A stretch of 8,696 nt of DNA, from NCBI GenBank assembly GCA_031556405.1, contig JAVBTC010000083.1, positions 1 through 8,696 of the forward strand, given 5' to 3'. The notes under the pieces are model-generated. The model had not been told where the DNA came from. It saw nothing but the letters and a program-made list of their open reading frames with translations, and did no database searches. Origin of the DNA: WQZF01 sp031556405 (GTDB lineage: Bacteria > Pseudomonadota > Gammaproteobacteria > Burkholderiales > Rhodocyclaceae). A program made the translations under genes and the position numbers. Of this stretch, positions 1 through 7,051 are shown one piece after another (the stretch's first letter is position 1; each line of letters starts with the position of its first letter).

Positions 1-1
1 G

Positions 2-319
2 GAGGTCGTTCTCGCGCACAACTGGGACGAACTGCGCCGTTTCATGTGGGACTACGTCGGTATCGTGCGAACGACCAAGCGGCTGCGCCGCGCCAAGCGC
101 CGCGCCCGTCTGCTGCTGCGCGAAATCGACGAGTTCTACGCCAATTTCCGCGTTTCGAACGACCTGATCGAACTGCGCAACCTTACCGTGACCGCTTACC
201 TGATCATCCGCTGTGCATTGAAACGCAAGGAAAGCCGTGGATTGCATTTTTCGCGCGATTACCCGGAAACCTTGCCGCGCGCGTTCGACACGGTCCTGCG
301 GCCACGGCCGCAGAGATAG
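2..319 (+). CDS. nadB: L-aspartate oxidase, C-terminal end (5' truncated by window)
   Basis: This is the last 105 codons of a flavoprotein that oxidises L-aspartate to iminosuccinate, the first step of de novo NAD synthesis in the cytoplasm. The frame is open from base 2 and ends in TAG at 317-319. The visible part is the C-terminal helical domain. It contains the conserved stretch reading WDYVGIVRT, then the basic helix, SNDLIELRN, and the closing ESRGLHFSRDYPE motif shared by NadB and the related succinate dehydrogenase/fumarate reductase flavoproteins. The FAD-binding and catalytic parts lie upstream of the window. SdhA/FrdA flavoproteins are the alternative, but the NLIELRN-type segment followed by the short tail fits NadB better. 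It converges with the ATPase gene, leaving 15 nt between the stop codons. Confidence 0.9.
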   Translation, partial: EVVLAHNWDELRRFMWDYVGIVRTTKRLRRAKRRARLLLREIDEFYANFRVSNDLIELRNLTVTAYLIIRCALKRKESRGLHFSRDYPETLPRAFDTVLRPRPQR

Positions 320-334
320 TTTTCCCGGTCGGTA

Positions 335-1507
335 TTACCGGTTTGGCCAGTGCCAGACGGGGATATCGATCGTTTCGTCATTGGCGATTCTCGTCTCGCC
401 GAATACTTTTTCGAGCACGATCGACCGGCAATCCGTCTCGCGATCCAGCGCCGCGATCAGTCGTCCGGCATGCGACACGACCACGATCTGGCAATGCCGC
501 GCCGCCTGGCCGATCAACCGCGCCAGCGCGGGCAGAAGATCGGGATGCAGGCTGGTCTCCGGTTCGTTGAGTACCAGCAGTTGCGGCGGACGCGGCGTCA
601 GCAAGGCGGCAACGCACAGCAGGTAACGCAAGGTCCCGTCCGACAGCTCGGCGGCGCTCAAAGGCCGCAATAATCCATGCTGCCGCATCCCGATTTCGAA
701 ACGCCCGGAAAAATTGCCGATTTCGAGGCGGCTGCCGGGAAAGGCATCTTCAACCGCCGCTTCCAGCAAATCGGCCTCTCCGATTTCAATGATCGTCTGC
801 AACGCGGCGGCCAGATCGGCGCCGTCATCGCTCAATACCGGCGTGTAGGTGCCGATCTGCGGACGCCGGGCCGGCGCCTCGGCATCGGAACGGAAATGAT
901 CGTAAAAGCGCCAGGAATGAATCTGCTCGCGCAGTTCGAGGATTTCCGGCGCATTTCTGGGGTCGGCCAGCCGGTTCATCATGCTGTCGAAACTTCCAAG
1001 ACGCGAAGTCACGACACGCCATTCCCCGTCGTCTCCCCGTATCCGGACACAGGAATTGGCCCGGTCGACCAGCAACGAGGCACGGCGAAACAGCGGCGCG
1101 TTCCAGATACATTCGCGCTTGATTTCGGGATCGAGCGCAAAAGCCGAGGGGTTGCCTGCGGGATTGCCCGGCAACCCCAAATCCATGGCGTATCCGAAAC
1201 GCTCGCCGGAAAACCCGAGCCGCAGCGTAACGGGCTTTTTGCGCAATGTCCCTTCGACGGCGTATTCGCCGCGCAACACGGAAGTCGCGAACGATTCCGG
1301 CCCGGCCCACAAGGTGGATTGCAATCCCCCCTCGCGCGCCAGCGATGAAACGATGCCGCCGCGCGATGTTTCCGCCAGCAACCGCAGGGCCCGATAAACA
1401 CTCGATTTGCCGCTTCCATTGGCCCCTGAAATGATATTCAGTTTCTTGAGCGGCAATACCAGATTGCGCAGGGAGCGATAATTGGTGATGGCCAACGTAG
1501 TAATCAT
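335..1507 (-). CDS. Solitary RecF/SMC-like AAA family ATPase (COG4637-like)
   Basis: A 390-residue predicted ATPase of the ABC/SMC/RecF fold (AAA_21 type), probably cytoplasmic; its substrate is unknown. The N-terminus has the family's typical opening (ITNYRSLRNL) and then Walker A GANGSGKS at residues 28-35. A large middle insertion (about 60-285) carries the variable lobe. An ABC-like signature LSDGT sits at 288-292, Walker B LLVLNEPE at 310-317, a D-loop-like SLHPD at 319-323, and the H-loop VVSHA at 343-347. Walker B has Asn where many relatives have Asp before the catalytic Glu; from memory this LNEPE form is usual in this subgroup. There is no TOPRIM or HNH domain and no adjacent nuclease gene, so it is not a recognisable OLD, Septu or PARIS module. 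The ATG start at 1505-1507 has only a weak upstream purine tract. The gene stands alone, convergent with nadB and divergent from the ClC gene. Confidence 0.85.
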   Translation of the reverse strand: MITTLAITNYRSLRNLVLPLKKLNIISGANGSGKSSVYRALRLLAETSRGGIVSSLAREGGLQSTLWAGPESFATSVLRGEYAVEGTLRKKPVTLRLGFSGERFGYAMDLGLPGNPAGNPSAFALDPEIKRECIWNAPLFRRASLLVDRANSCVRIRGDDGEWRVVTSRLGSFDSMMNRLADPRNAPEILELREQIHSWRFYDHFRSDAEAPARRPQIGTYTPVLSDDGADLAAALQTIIEIGEADLLEAAVEDAFPGSRLEIGNFSGRFEIGMRQHGLLRPLSAAELSDGTLRYLLCVAALLTPRPPQLLVLNEPETSLHPDLLPALARLIGQAARHCQIVVVSHAGRLIAALDRETDCRSIVLEKVFGETRIANDETIDIPVWHWPNR

Positions 1508-1620
1508 GCAATTTCATTTTCGCTTAGACGTACGGTTCCGGTAATCCGGCGGTCAAAAGAACTATCATCGTTGTCGCGGCGATTCGAATTCATCAACGCT
1601 TATCCCTGAAAAATCATTCC

Positions 1621-2964
1621 ATGCGCCTGAAGCGCCACCTTCTGTTGGCTCTGCGTTTTTTACGCGACGTTCCCGCCGACACCCGTGCCACTTTACTCTT
1701 CTGGGCCGCGGCGGCGCTCGTCGGGGTGGTGGCGGTGGTACTCGCCCAGCTTTCCACGCTCGCTTTTTCCGGTTTCGCCGCGCTTGCCGAGCGCTACCCC
1801 TGGTGGCCGTTCATCAGCCTGCCGCTGGGCGGCATGGCAATCCGCTGGATCATGCTGCGCTTCGGACGCGGCGCCGAAGGCAGCGGGATTCCGCAGGCGG
1901 TCGCCGCGCTGTCGGTTTCCGGGCGCCCGGAGATCGTCAGCCGTCTCCTCAGCCTGCGCATTGCCGCCGCGAAATTCGTCGGCATCGTGATGGGCATGGG
2001 CTGCGGCTTCGTCCTCGGACGCGAGGGGCCGACCGTGCAGATCGGCGCCAGCATCATGCACGCCTGCCATCGATGGCTTCCGGGCAGCCGCTTCATCACG
2101 CCGCGGCAATTGATCCTCGCCGGCGGCGCCGCCGGCATCGCCGCGGCATTCAACACTCCGCTGGCGGGAATCATCTTCGCTTTCGAAGAACTGGCGCGTT
2201 CGGTGGAAGAAAAAACCAGCGGCAAGCTCCTGGGGGCAGTCATCATTGCCGGCGTCGTTTCCATCGCGCTGCTCGGCGATTACACCTATTTCGGCGAAAT
2301 AAAAGCGCCCGGCTTCGATATTTCGATTCTGCTGCCGCTGGTGCCGATCGCCGTATCGTGCGGGTTGATCGGCGGCCTCTTCGCCCGGCTCTGTGTGCAT
2401 CAGCCGCACTGGCTGCCGAAAAGATTCTTCGTCTGGCGGCAACGCCATCCTTATTTCTTCATCGCCGCCTGCGGAATCGTCATCGCGCTCTGCGGCCTCA
2501 TCGCGCCGATTCACGGCAGCGGCGCCGAGGCCACGAGCGAGGCCGTCACCTCGGGCACGGGCCTGCCCTGGTATTTCCTGCCGCTCAAATTCATTGGAAT
2601 GTTATGCACGTTTCTGACCGGAATTCCCGGCGGCATCTTCGCCCCTTCGCTCTCGCTCGGGGCAGGCGTCGGCAGTTGGTTTCTGCCGCTCGTGGAACCG
2701 GCGCTGCATCCGAAACTGATCGCCATCGGCATGTCGGCGATGCTCGCCGCGGTTACCCGCGCCCCGCTCACGGCGGCGACGATCATGATGGAAATGACCA
2801 ACGGGCACGAGATGGTGATTTCGACCCTGACCGCGGCGATGATCGGTTCCGCCGTCGCACGGACCTTTCGTACCCGTATCTACCACGATCTCGGAGAATA
2901 TCTGCTGCACGGCATGACACACCTTCCCACCCCCAACGTTAAAGATGAAAAACAATCGCCCTGA
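1621..2964 (+). CDS. ClC-family chloride transporter, probably H+/Cl- antiporter
   Basis: A 447-residue inner-membrane protein with about ten or more hydrophobic segments and every ClC selectivity-filter motif: GSGIP at 87-91 (Ser88), GREGP at 133-137 with gating Glu135, GIFAP at 338-342 (Phe340), and a C-terminal Tyr421 in the place of the chloride-coordinating tyrosine. A second glutamate, Glu190 in FAFEE, lies exactly 55 residues after Glu135. This matches the E148-E203 spacing of E. coli ClC-ec1, where E203 is the internal proton glutamate. That argues for a coupled 2 Cl-/1 H+ exchanger rather than a channel (inference). There is no C-terminal CBS domain. The start is ATG with no good Shine-Dalgarno. 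The 3' end overlaps the response regulator by 20 nt, so the genes are likely co-transcribed and translationally coupled. Relatives contribute to extreme acid resistance or chloride homeostasis. Confidence 0.95.
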   Translation: MRLKRHLLLALRFLRDVPADTRATLLFWAAAALVGVVAVVLAQLSTLAFSGFAALAERYPWWPFISLPLGGMAIRWIMLRFGRGAEGSGIPQAVAALSVSGRPEIVSRLLSLRIAAAKFVGIVMGMGCGFVLGREGPTVQIGASIMHACHRWLPGSRFITPRQLILAGGAAGIAAAFNTPLAGIIFAFEELARSVEEKTSGKLLGAVIIAGVVSIALLGDYTYFGEIKAPGFDISILLPLVPIAVSCGLIGGLFARLCVHQPHWLPKRFFVWRQRHPYFFIAACGIVIALCGLIAPIHGSGAEATSEAVTSGTGLPWYFLPLKFIGMLCTFLTGIPGGIFAPSLSLGAGVGSWFLPLVEPALHPKLIAIGMSAMLAAVTRAPLTAATIMMEMTNGHEMVISTLTAAMIGSAVARTFRTRIYHDLGEYLLHGMTHLPTPNVKDEKQSP

Positions 2965-3691
2965 AAAACAGGAACGAACCCCGCCGCAAACTCAACCACA
3001 AACGCCGCCGCGGCCCGTTCATTTATTGCTGATCGAAGACAATCCCGATCTGCTCGCCAATCTGTACGCCTTTTTCGAACCGTCGGGATACGCCCTGGAC
3101 AGCGCCCGCGATGGCGCCACGGGGCTGACGTTCGCCGCGCAGGGCAATTACGACGTAATCGTGCTGGATCTGATGCTGCCGCGCCTGGACGGGCTCACGC
3201 TGTGCCGGCGTCTGCGCCACGATCACCATTGCGCCACTCCGGTGCTGATGCTGACGGCGCGCGACCAGATCGAAGACCGCATCCGCGGTCTGGAAGAAGG
3301 CGCCGACGATTATCTGGTCAAGCCTTTCTCGCTCGCCGAACTCGAGGCGCGCATCAAGGCACTGGTGCGGCGCGCGCAGGGTCGGCAGACGCTCGGCACC
3401 TTGCAATGGGAGGATCTGCGGGTCGATGTCCGCGCGCCGCAAGCCGAGCGGCGGGGAAAAACCATCCCGCTGACGCCGACCGAACACCGGCTGCTGCTCT
3501 GCCTTTTACGCAGAGCGCCCGAAGTGGTGCCGCGCCGACAACTGGAACAGGAGCTTTGGGGGGAAAACCCGCCGGAAAGCGATGCATTGCGCACGCACAT
3601 TCATGCCTTGCGGCAGCGAATCGACAAGGGATGCGAACCGGCGCTGATCGAAACGGTGCACGGCGTCGGCTTCCGTTTGCGCCGGCCGTGA
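2945..3691 (+). CDS. OmpR/PmrA-family response regulator
   Basis: A 248-residue two-component transcription factor. The receiver domain spans about residues 25-140: acidic pair Glu31-Asp32, phospho-acceptor Asp75 in VLDLMLP, switch Thr104, and Lys126 in LVKPF. The OmpR-type winged helix spans about 150-247; its recognition-helix region includes DALRTHIHALRQRI, and the closing wing reads ETVHGVGFRLRR. The predicted product acts on DNA as a phosphorylated dimer. The start ATG lies inside the end of the ClC gene. No other usable in-frame start precedes beta-strand 1, so the protein carries an unusual Pro/Gln-rich tail of about 24 residues before the receiver fold. The partner kinase follows after a 60-bp gap. 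EptA downstream with a PmrA-like operator suggests a PmrA- or ColR-like role, but orthology is not proven by sequence reading alone. Confidence 0.93.
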   Translation: MKNNRPEKQERTPPQTQPQTPPRPVHLLLIEDNPDLLANLYAFFEPSGYALDSARDGATGLTFAAQGNYDVIVLDLMLPRLDGLTLCRRLRHDHHCATPVLMLTARDQIEDRIRGLEEGADDYLVKPFSLAELEARIKALVRRAQGRQTLGTLQWEDLRVDVRAPQAERRGKTIPLTPTEHRLLLCLLRRAPEVVPRRQLEQELWGENPPESDALRTHIHALRQRIDKGCEPALIETVHGVGFRLRRP

Positions 3692-3751
3692 CCGTTCCGC
3701 CGCCGTCCTTCATTTGCCGGATCGTCTGTCTTGCCATCACCAGGATATGCC

Positions 3752-5017
3752 ATGAAACGCTGGATGCCTCCCACGCTGCGCGCCCGCATCACGATTTCCT
3801 TCGTGCTGCTGACCAGCCTGATCACGGTGCTTTTTTCCGCCGTCGTCTATGTAGGTTTTGACGCCATCGAGCGTTACATCTTCAACGAAAGCCTGGAAAC
3901 GGAAGCGGAATGGCTGAGCGCCTCGCTGCAGCGCGGTATAACGCCTGCCGTCCCGACCGGCCGGAAATTTTTCGACGAAATGAACGCGCCTGAACGCTAT
4001 GCCATGCTGCCGCTCGGCTATCACGAACTGGAAATTTCCCATACCGAAGAGTGGCACCTGCTGGTATTCGAGGTAGACGGCCGCCGCTATTTTCTACTCC
4101 AGGACGGGTCTTCGTTCGAGGAACTGGAAGGCTATATCGCCCTGCTGCTGCTACTCGCGCTTCTTTTCAGCCTCGCCACCGCCTTCTGGGTCGGCAGAAA
4201 AACCTCCGCGCATGTAATCGCGCCGATCACCCGCCTGGCCACGGCGGTCAAGGCGCATCAGACGCCGTTTCCCTACCAGCAGGCGGATGATGAAATCGGT
4301 ATTCTCGCGCGCGCTTTCGCCGCGCATACAGAGGAATTGCAGCAATATCTGTGGCGGGAGCAATGTTTCGTCGGCGATGTCAGCCATGAATTGCGCACCC
4401 CGCTCGCGATCATTCTCGGCGCCGCCGAAGTGCTCGAGCGGCAAACCCGGGCAATGCCCGAACAGGCCGGAGTGTACGCCGGCGCCATGCGCATCGAACG
4501 CGTCGCTCGTGAAATGAACGAACAATTGACCGCGATGCTGCTGCTCTCGCGGGCGCCGGAACAGCTCGACGCTCCGGCGACACCAATCGCGCCCATCGTC
4601 GAAGCCTGCATCGAACGCTGCCGTCCTCTGCTCGAGGGAAAGCCCGTGCAACTGCAATTCGACGACAAATTCGGCGGTAGCATCGCGGGGCGGCCCGAAC
4701 TGATCGCCAGCGTTATCCATAACCTGCTGCGCAACGCCTGCCAATATACCGACCGGGGATCCATTGCCGTCGAACTGACGCCGCAATCGCTCACCTTGAG
4801 CGACACCGGACCGGGCTTGCCGGCAAGCGTCGATCCGGCGCTTCTGCAACAGATGCGGCATAGCGAAGCGGCACGCGGCGAGGGACTGGGACTGTCCATC
4901 GCACAGCGCATCGTCGCCCACCTGGGCTGGCGGATGACTATCCGCAACGGTCCTCAAGGTAGCCATTTCCGGATCGATTTCGGTCGTGAAAACCGCGATT
5001 TGAAACAGAGAACATGA
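3752..5017 (+). CDS. Membrane sensor histidine kinase (PmrB/ColS-like topology)
   Basis: A 421-residue inner-membrane kinase, partner of the preceding regulator. Order of parts: TM1 about 13-35; a periplasmic sensor of about 90 residues (36-126); TM2 about 127-148; HAMP-like linker about 149-203. The dimerisation/phospho-acceptor box FVGDVSHELRTPL has His212. The ATPase domain has an N-box with Asn328 in NLLRNACQYT, G1 box DTGPG at 351-355, and G2 box GEGLGLS at 376-382. The small sensor is rich in acidic and His residues, including two ExxE patterns (46-49 and 123-126). ExxE motifs are known metal-sensing elements in PmrB/ColS proteins, but here they could be chance. I chose ATG 3752 because a GGA-containing purine run lies just upstream. 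An in-frame TTG at 3731 would add seven unconvincing residues. Confidence 0.93.
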   Translation: MKRWMPPTLRARITISFVLLTSLITVLFSAVVYVGFDAIERYIFNESLETEAEWLSASLQRGITPAVPTGRKFFDEMNAPERYAMLPLGYHELEISHTEEWHLLVFEVDGRRYFLLQDGSSFEELEGYIALLLLLALLFSLATAFWVGRKTSAHVIAPITRLATAVKAHQTPFPYQQADDEIGILARAFAAHTEELQQYLWREQCFVGDVSHELRTPLAIILGAAEVLERQTRAMPEQAGVYAGAMRIERVAREMNEQLTAMLLLSRAPEQLDAPATPIAPIVEACIERCRPLLEGKPVQLQFDDKFGGSIAGRPELIASVIHNLLRNACQYTDRGSIAVELTPQSLTLSDTGPGLPASVDPALLQQMRHSEAARGEGLGLSIAQRIVAHLGWRMTIRNGPQGSHFRIDFGRENRDLKQRT

Positions 5018-5045
5018 ACCACTGGAAATCATGAACGCCCTCTTG

Positions 5046-5119
5046 TTTCTAATTTTATTAAACAATTAAAACATTTATATCACTACATATATCAAATCAT
5101 ATTTCATCAAAATTAGAAA
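5046..5119. repeat. AT-rich, almost G-free island bounded by 11-bp inverted repeat
   Basis: TTTCTAATTTT (5046-5056) is perfectly inverted as AAAATTAGAAA (5109-5119), separated by 52 bp. The island is about 15% GC, far below the surrounding coding DNA, and the plus strand has about ten C but only one G. It sits between the kinase stop and the eptA promoter region. It encodes nothing I can recognise. It may be an upstream activating or curved region, a target for an H-NS-like silencer, or a relic of an insertion. No flanking target-site duplication was evident. Confidence 0.6.
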
Positions 5120-5159
5120 TCGCAACTTTTGAATTGGAATTTCAACGACAGTAAAGATC

Positions 5160-5195
5160 GTCCTGCCCGGCCAATACGCACCGGCCCCAGCAGGA
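5160..5195. other. GC-rich hairpin in the kinase-eptA spacer
   Basis: GTCCTGC (5160-5166) pairs perfectly with GCAGGAC (5190-5195 plus the preceding base). An inner GGCC/GGCC helix (5169-5172 with 5183-5186) is separated from it by a small CC/CCA internal loop, and the apical loop is 10 nt. No T-tract follows on the plus strand, so it is not a canonical intrinsic terminator. It may mark the end of the upstream operon transcript, or act as a protein-binding palindrome. Confidence 0.4.
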
Positions 5196-5248
5196 CACAT
5201 GCTTTCGAACCGGAAATTTCCCGGATGGCGGGCAAGCCGGATAAATGG

Positions 5249-5265
5249 CTTAACATTTTCTTGAC
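5249..5265 (+). promoter_or_regulatory. Candidate PmrA-like response-regulator operator upstream of eptA
   Basis: CTTAAC and CTTGAC form two direct half-sites separated by exactly 5 nt (ATTTT), giving an 11-bp repeat period. The PmrA box described for enterobacteria is a direct repeat of YTTAAK with N5 spacing, so geometry and most bases match; the second half-site has G for A. It lies about 41 bp upstream of the chosen eptA ATG. The second half-site contains TTGACG, which could double as a -35 hexamer. I see no good -10 at 16-18 nt, consistent with an activator-dependent promoter. Assigning the adjacent regulator as the binder is inference. Confidence 0.5.
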
Positions 5266-5305
5266 GCGGTCTGCATCACGCTGAAGGCCATTCAATGACC
5301 TTCAC

Positions 5306-6997
5306 ATGCCTCTGCATACCGCCATGTTCCGCTTGTCCGAATTCCGCCTTACGCCCCTGCAATACACCTGGAACCTTGCCCTCTTTTTTGCCAGCTTCGG
5401 CAATCTGGCGCTATGGCGGCAGCTTTGGCACGTTGCGGATGTTCACGGCGCACACGAATTTCTTTTCCTGCTGTCGCTGCCGCTGTTCTTTTTCACCGTA
5501 TTCAACCTGCTTTTTTCCTTTCTCGCCTGGCCCTGGCTGCGCAAGCCCCTGTTCGCATTCCTATTATTCGCCAGCGCCGCCTGCAGCTATTTCATGCTCA
5601 ATTACCGCGTCGTAATCGACCGCGGCATGATGCAGAATTTATTCGAAACCGACAGTGCGGAATTTTTCTCCTATCTTTCACCTTCCCTGCTGCTTTACCT
5701 CCTTGTTCTCGGAATATTGCCCGCGCTGCTCATCCTGCGCGTCCGCAAGCGTCAGTCCGAGACGCTCTGGGGCGGCATCGCCGCCTGGAGCGGCAACATT
5801 GCGCTCTCCTGCCTGATCCTGCTGGCGCTCGCCTTTTGTTTCTACAAGGATTATGCGTCGCTGTTCCGTAATAACCCCGTGCTGGTCCATACGATCACGC
5901 CGATCAATTTCCTCAAGAACGGCTACAGCTACTTCAGCCGCCGCCATGACGCCAGCCAGCCCATGACCGTGATCGGCGAGGACGCCATGCGCCCGACGCC
6001 GGTTACCGTCAATACCCGTCCCAAGCTGTTGGTTCTGGTCGTCGGCGAAACAGCGCGGGCGCGGAATTTTTCGCTCAACGGCTACGAACATCCGACCAAT
6101 CCCCTGCTCTCCGCTCGTCCCGGAGTGATTTCGTTCCGGGATGTGACTTCCTGCGGCACCGCCACCGCGGTTTCCCTCCCTTGCATGTTTTCGCGCCTGT
6201 CGCGCGAAAAATTCGACGCGGACCGCGCCGCGCACGAGGAAAATCTTCTCGATATCCTGCAACGCGTGGGAATCGAGGTTTTCTGGCGCGACAACAACAA
6301 TAGCGGCTGCAAGGGCGTTTGCGCGCGGGTTCCAAGAGAAATCATGCCCTTGTCGAAGAACCCTTCCTTCTGCACGAACCCGGACGGCACCTGTCACGAC
6401 GAAGTCCTGCTCGACCGGCTTGGGCGGAAAATCGACGCACTGAAAGGCGATGCCGTCATCGTGCTGCACCAGTTGGGCAGCCACGGCCCCACTTACTATC
6501 AGCGTTACCCGGAAAGCGCAAAAAAATTCACGCCAACCTGCGATACCAATCAAATCCAGAGGTGCGATACCGAAAGCCTGGTCAATACCTATGACAACAC
6601 CCTGCTCTACACCGACAGGATGCTGGACGAAGCCATTGGACTGCTTGCGGAACGCGCGAAAAACCGCGACGTGGCATTGATCTATCTTTCCGATCACGGC
6701 GAATCGCTGGGCGAAAAAGGCATGTACCTGCACGGCACGCCCTACATGATCGCGCCGGAGGAGCAAAAAAAGATTCCGATGGTAATGTGGTTCTCGCCCG
6801 AATTCACCGCCGACACCGGGATCGATCCCGTCTGTCTCAAGCAGAACGCGCAGCGCAACGCCTACAGCCAGGACAACCTGTTCCACTCGGTACTGGGACT
6901 GTTCTCCATCAGAACGAAGGAATACCGGTCCGATCTGGATCTGTTCTCCGCCTGCCGCGCGGATACGCTCGTAACGCTCGCCGCGCGACCACGGTAA
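5306..6997 (+). CDS. eptA: Lipid A phosphoethanolamine transferase (EptA/MCR-type)
   Basis: A 563-residue inner-membrane enzyme that moves phosphoethanolamine from phosphatidylethanolamine to lipid A phosphates, lowering negative charge and sensitivity to polymyxins and cationic peptides. There are five N-terminal membrane segments (about 22-41, 51-74, 81-100, 124-146, 160-180), then a periplasmic alkaline-phosphatase-fold sulfatase domain from about 238. Catalytic residues are all present: Glu248 (VVGETA), nucleophile Thr287 (CGTATA), His393 (GSHGP), Asp463-His464 (SDHGE), His476 (YLHG). Ten cysteines in the soluble domain (283, 293, 335, 339, 356, 363, 412, 420, 510, 550) fit five disulfides, as I recall for Neisseria EptA, rather than the three of MCR-1. 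The tail (THTDLVNTYDN-like, YSQDNLF) resembles chromosomal EptA. ATG 5306 is the first in-frame start; ATG 5324 is an alternative, and neither has a strong Shine-Dalgarno. Probably controlled by the upstream two-component system. Confidence 0.95.
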   Translation: MPLHTAMFRLSEFRLTPLQYTWNLALFFASFGNLALWRQLWHVADVHGAHEFLFLLSLPLFFFTVFNLLFSFLAWPWLRKPLFAFLLFASAACSYFMLNYRVVIDRGMMQNLFETDSAEFFSYLSPSLLLYLLVLGILPALLILRVRKRQSETLWGGIAAWSGNIALSCLILLALAFCFYKDYASLFRNNPVLVHTITPINFLKNGYSYFSRRHDASQPMTVIGEDAMRPTPVTVNTRPKLLVLVVGETARARNFSLNGYEHPTNPLLSARPGVISFRDVTSCGTATAVSLPCMFSRLSREKFDADRAAHEENLLDILQRVGIEVFWRDNNNSGCKGVCARVPREIMPLSKNPSFCTNPDGTCHDEVLLDRLGRKIDALKGDAVIVLHQLGSHGPTYYQRYPESAKKFTPTCDTNQIQRCDTESLVNTYDNTLLYTDRMLDEAIGLLAERAKNRDVALIYLSDHGESLGEKGMYLHGTPYMIAPEEQKKIPMVMWFSPEFTADTGIDPVCLKQNAQRNAYSQDNLFHSVLGLFSIRTKEYRSDLDLFSACRADTLVTLAARPR

Positions 6998-7032
6998 ATA
7001 CCGCCGCCCGGCGTTCTCTCATCCATGGCAGT

Positions 7033-7051
7033 GCGGACACTCAGTGTCCGC
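7033..7051. terminator. Hairpin between convergent eptA and dps, enclosing the dps stop codon
   Basis: GCGGACAC (7033-7040) and GTGTCCGC (7044-7051) form a perfect 8-bp stem with a 3-nt loop. The loop is exactly the dps stop codon (TGA on the minus strand). It lies 35 nt past the eptA stop. Neither side is followed by a T-tract, so it may be a Rho-assisted or 3'-end-protecting structure rather than a classic intrinsic terminator. Confidence 0.45.

Noticed and set aside
325..341. 5-bp hairpin CCGGT/ACCGG between convergent nadB and the ATPase gene
   Set aside because: Stem is short and no real T-tract follows on either strand; too weak to call a terminator.
825..1517. 230-codon minus-strand frame overlapping the ATPase gene
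   Set aside because: Out of frame with the well-supported ATPase; composition is Arg/His/Gly-rich shadow coding with no recognisable motif.
1693..2514. 273-codon minus-strand frame opposite the ClC gene
   Set aside because: Antisense shadow of a GC-rich gene; sequence is charged low-complexity and the ClC frame has all family motifs.
5113..5295. 60-codon minus-strand frame in the kinase-eptA spacer
   Set aside because: No supporting ribosome site, no known motif, and it overlaps the hairpin and operator candidates.
5295..5615. ATG with a well-spaced GAAGG (5283-5287) opening a 106-codon frame over the start of eptA
   Set aside because: Ser/Pro/Cys-rich product typical of an out-of-frame reading. 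The only point in favour is the ribosome-site spacing, which may be chance, though it could affect eptA initiation.
5678..6886. 402-codon minus-strand frame opposite eptA
   Set aside because: Antisense shadow; eptA has complete catalytic motifs on the plus strand.
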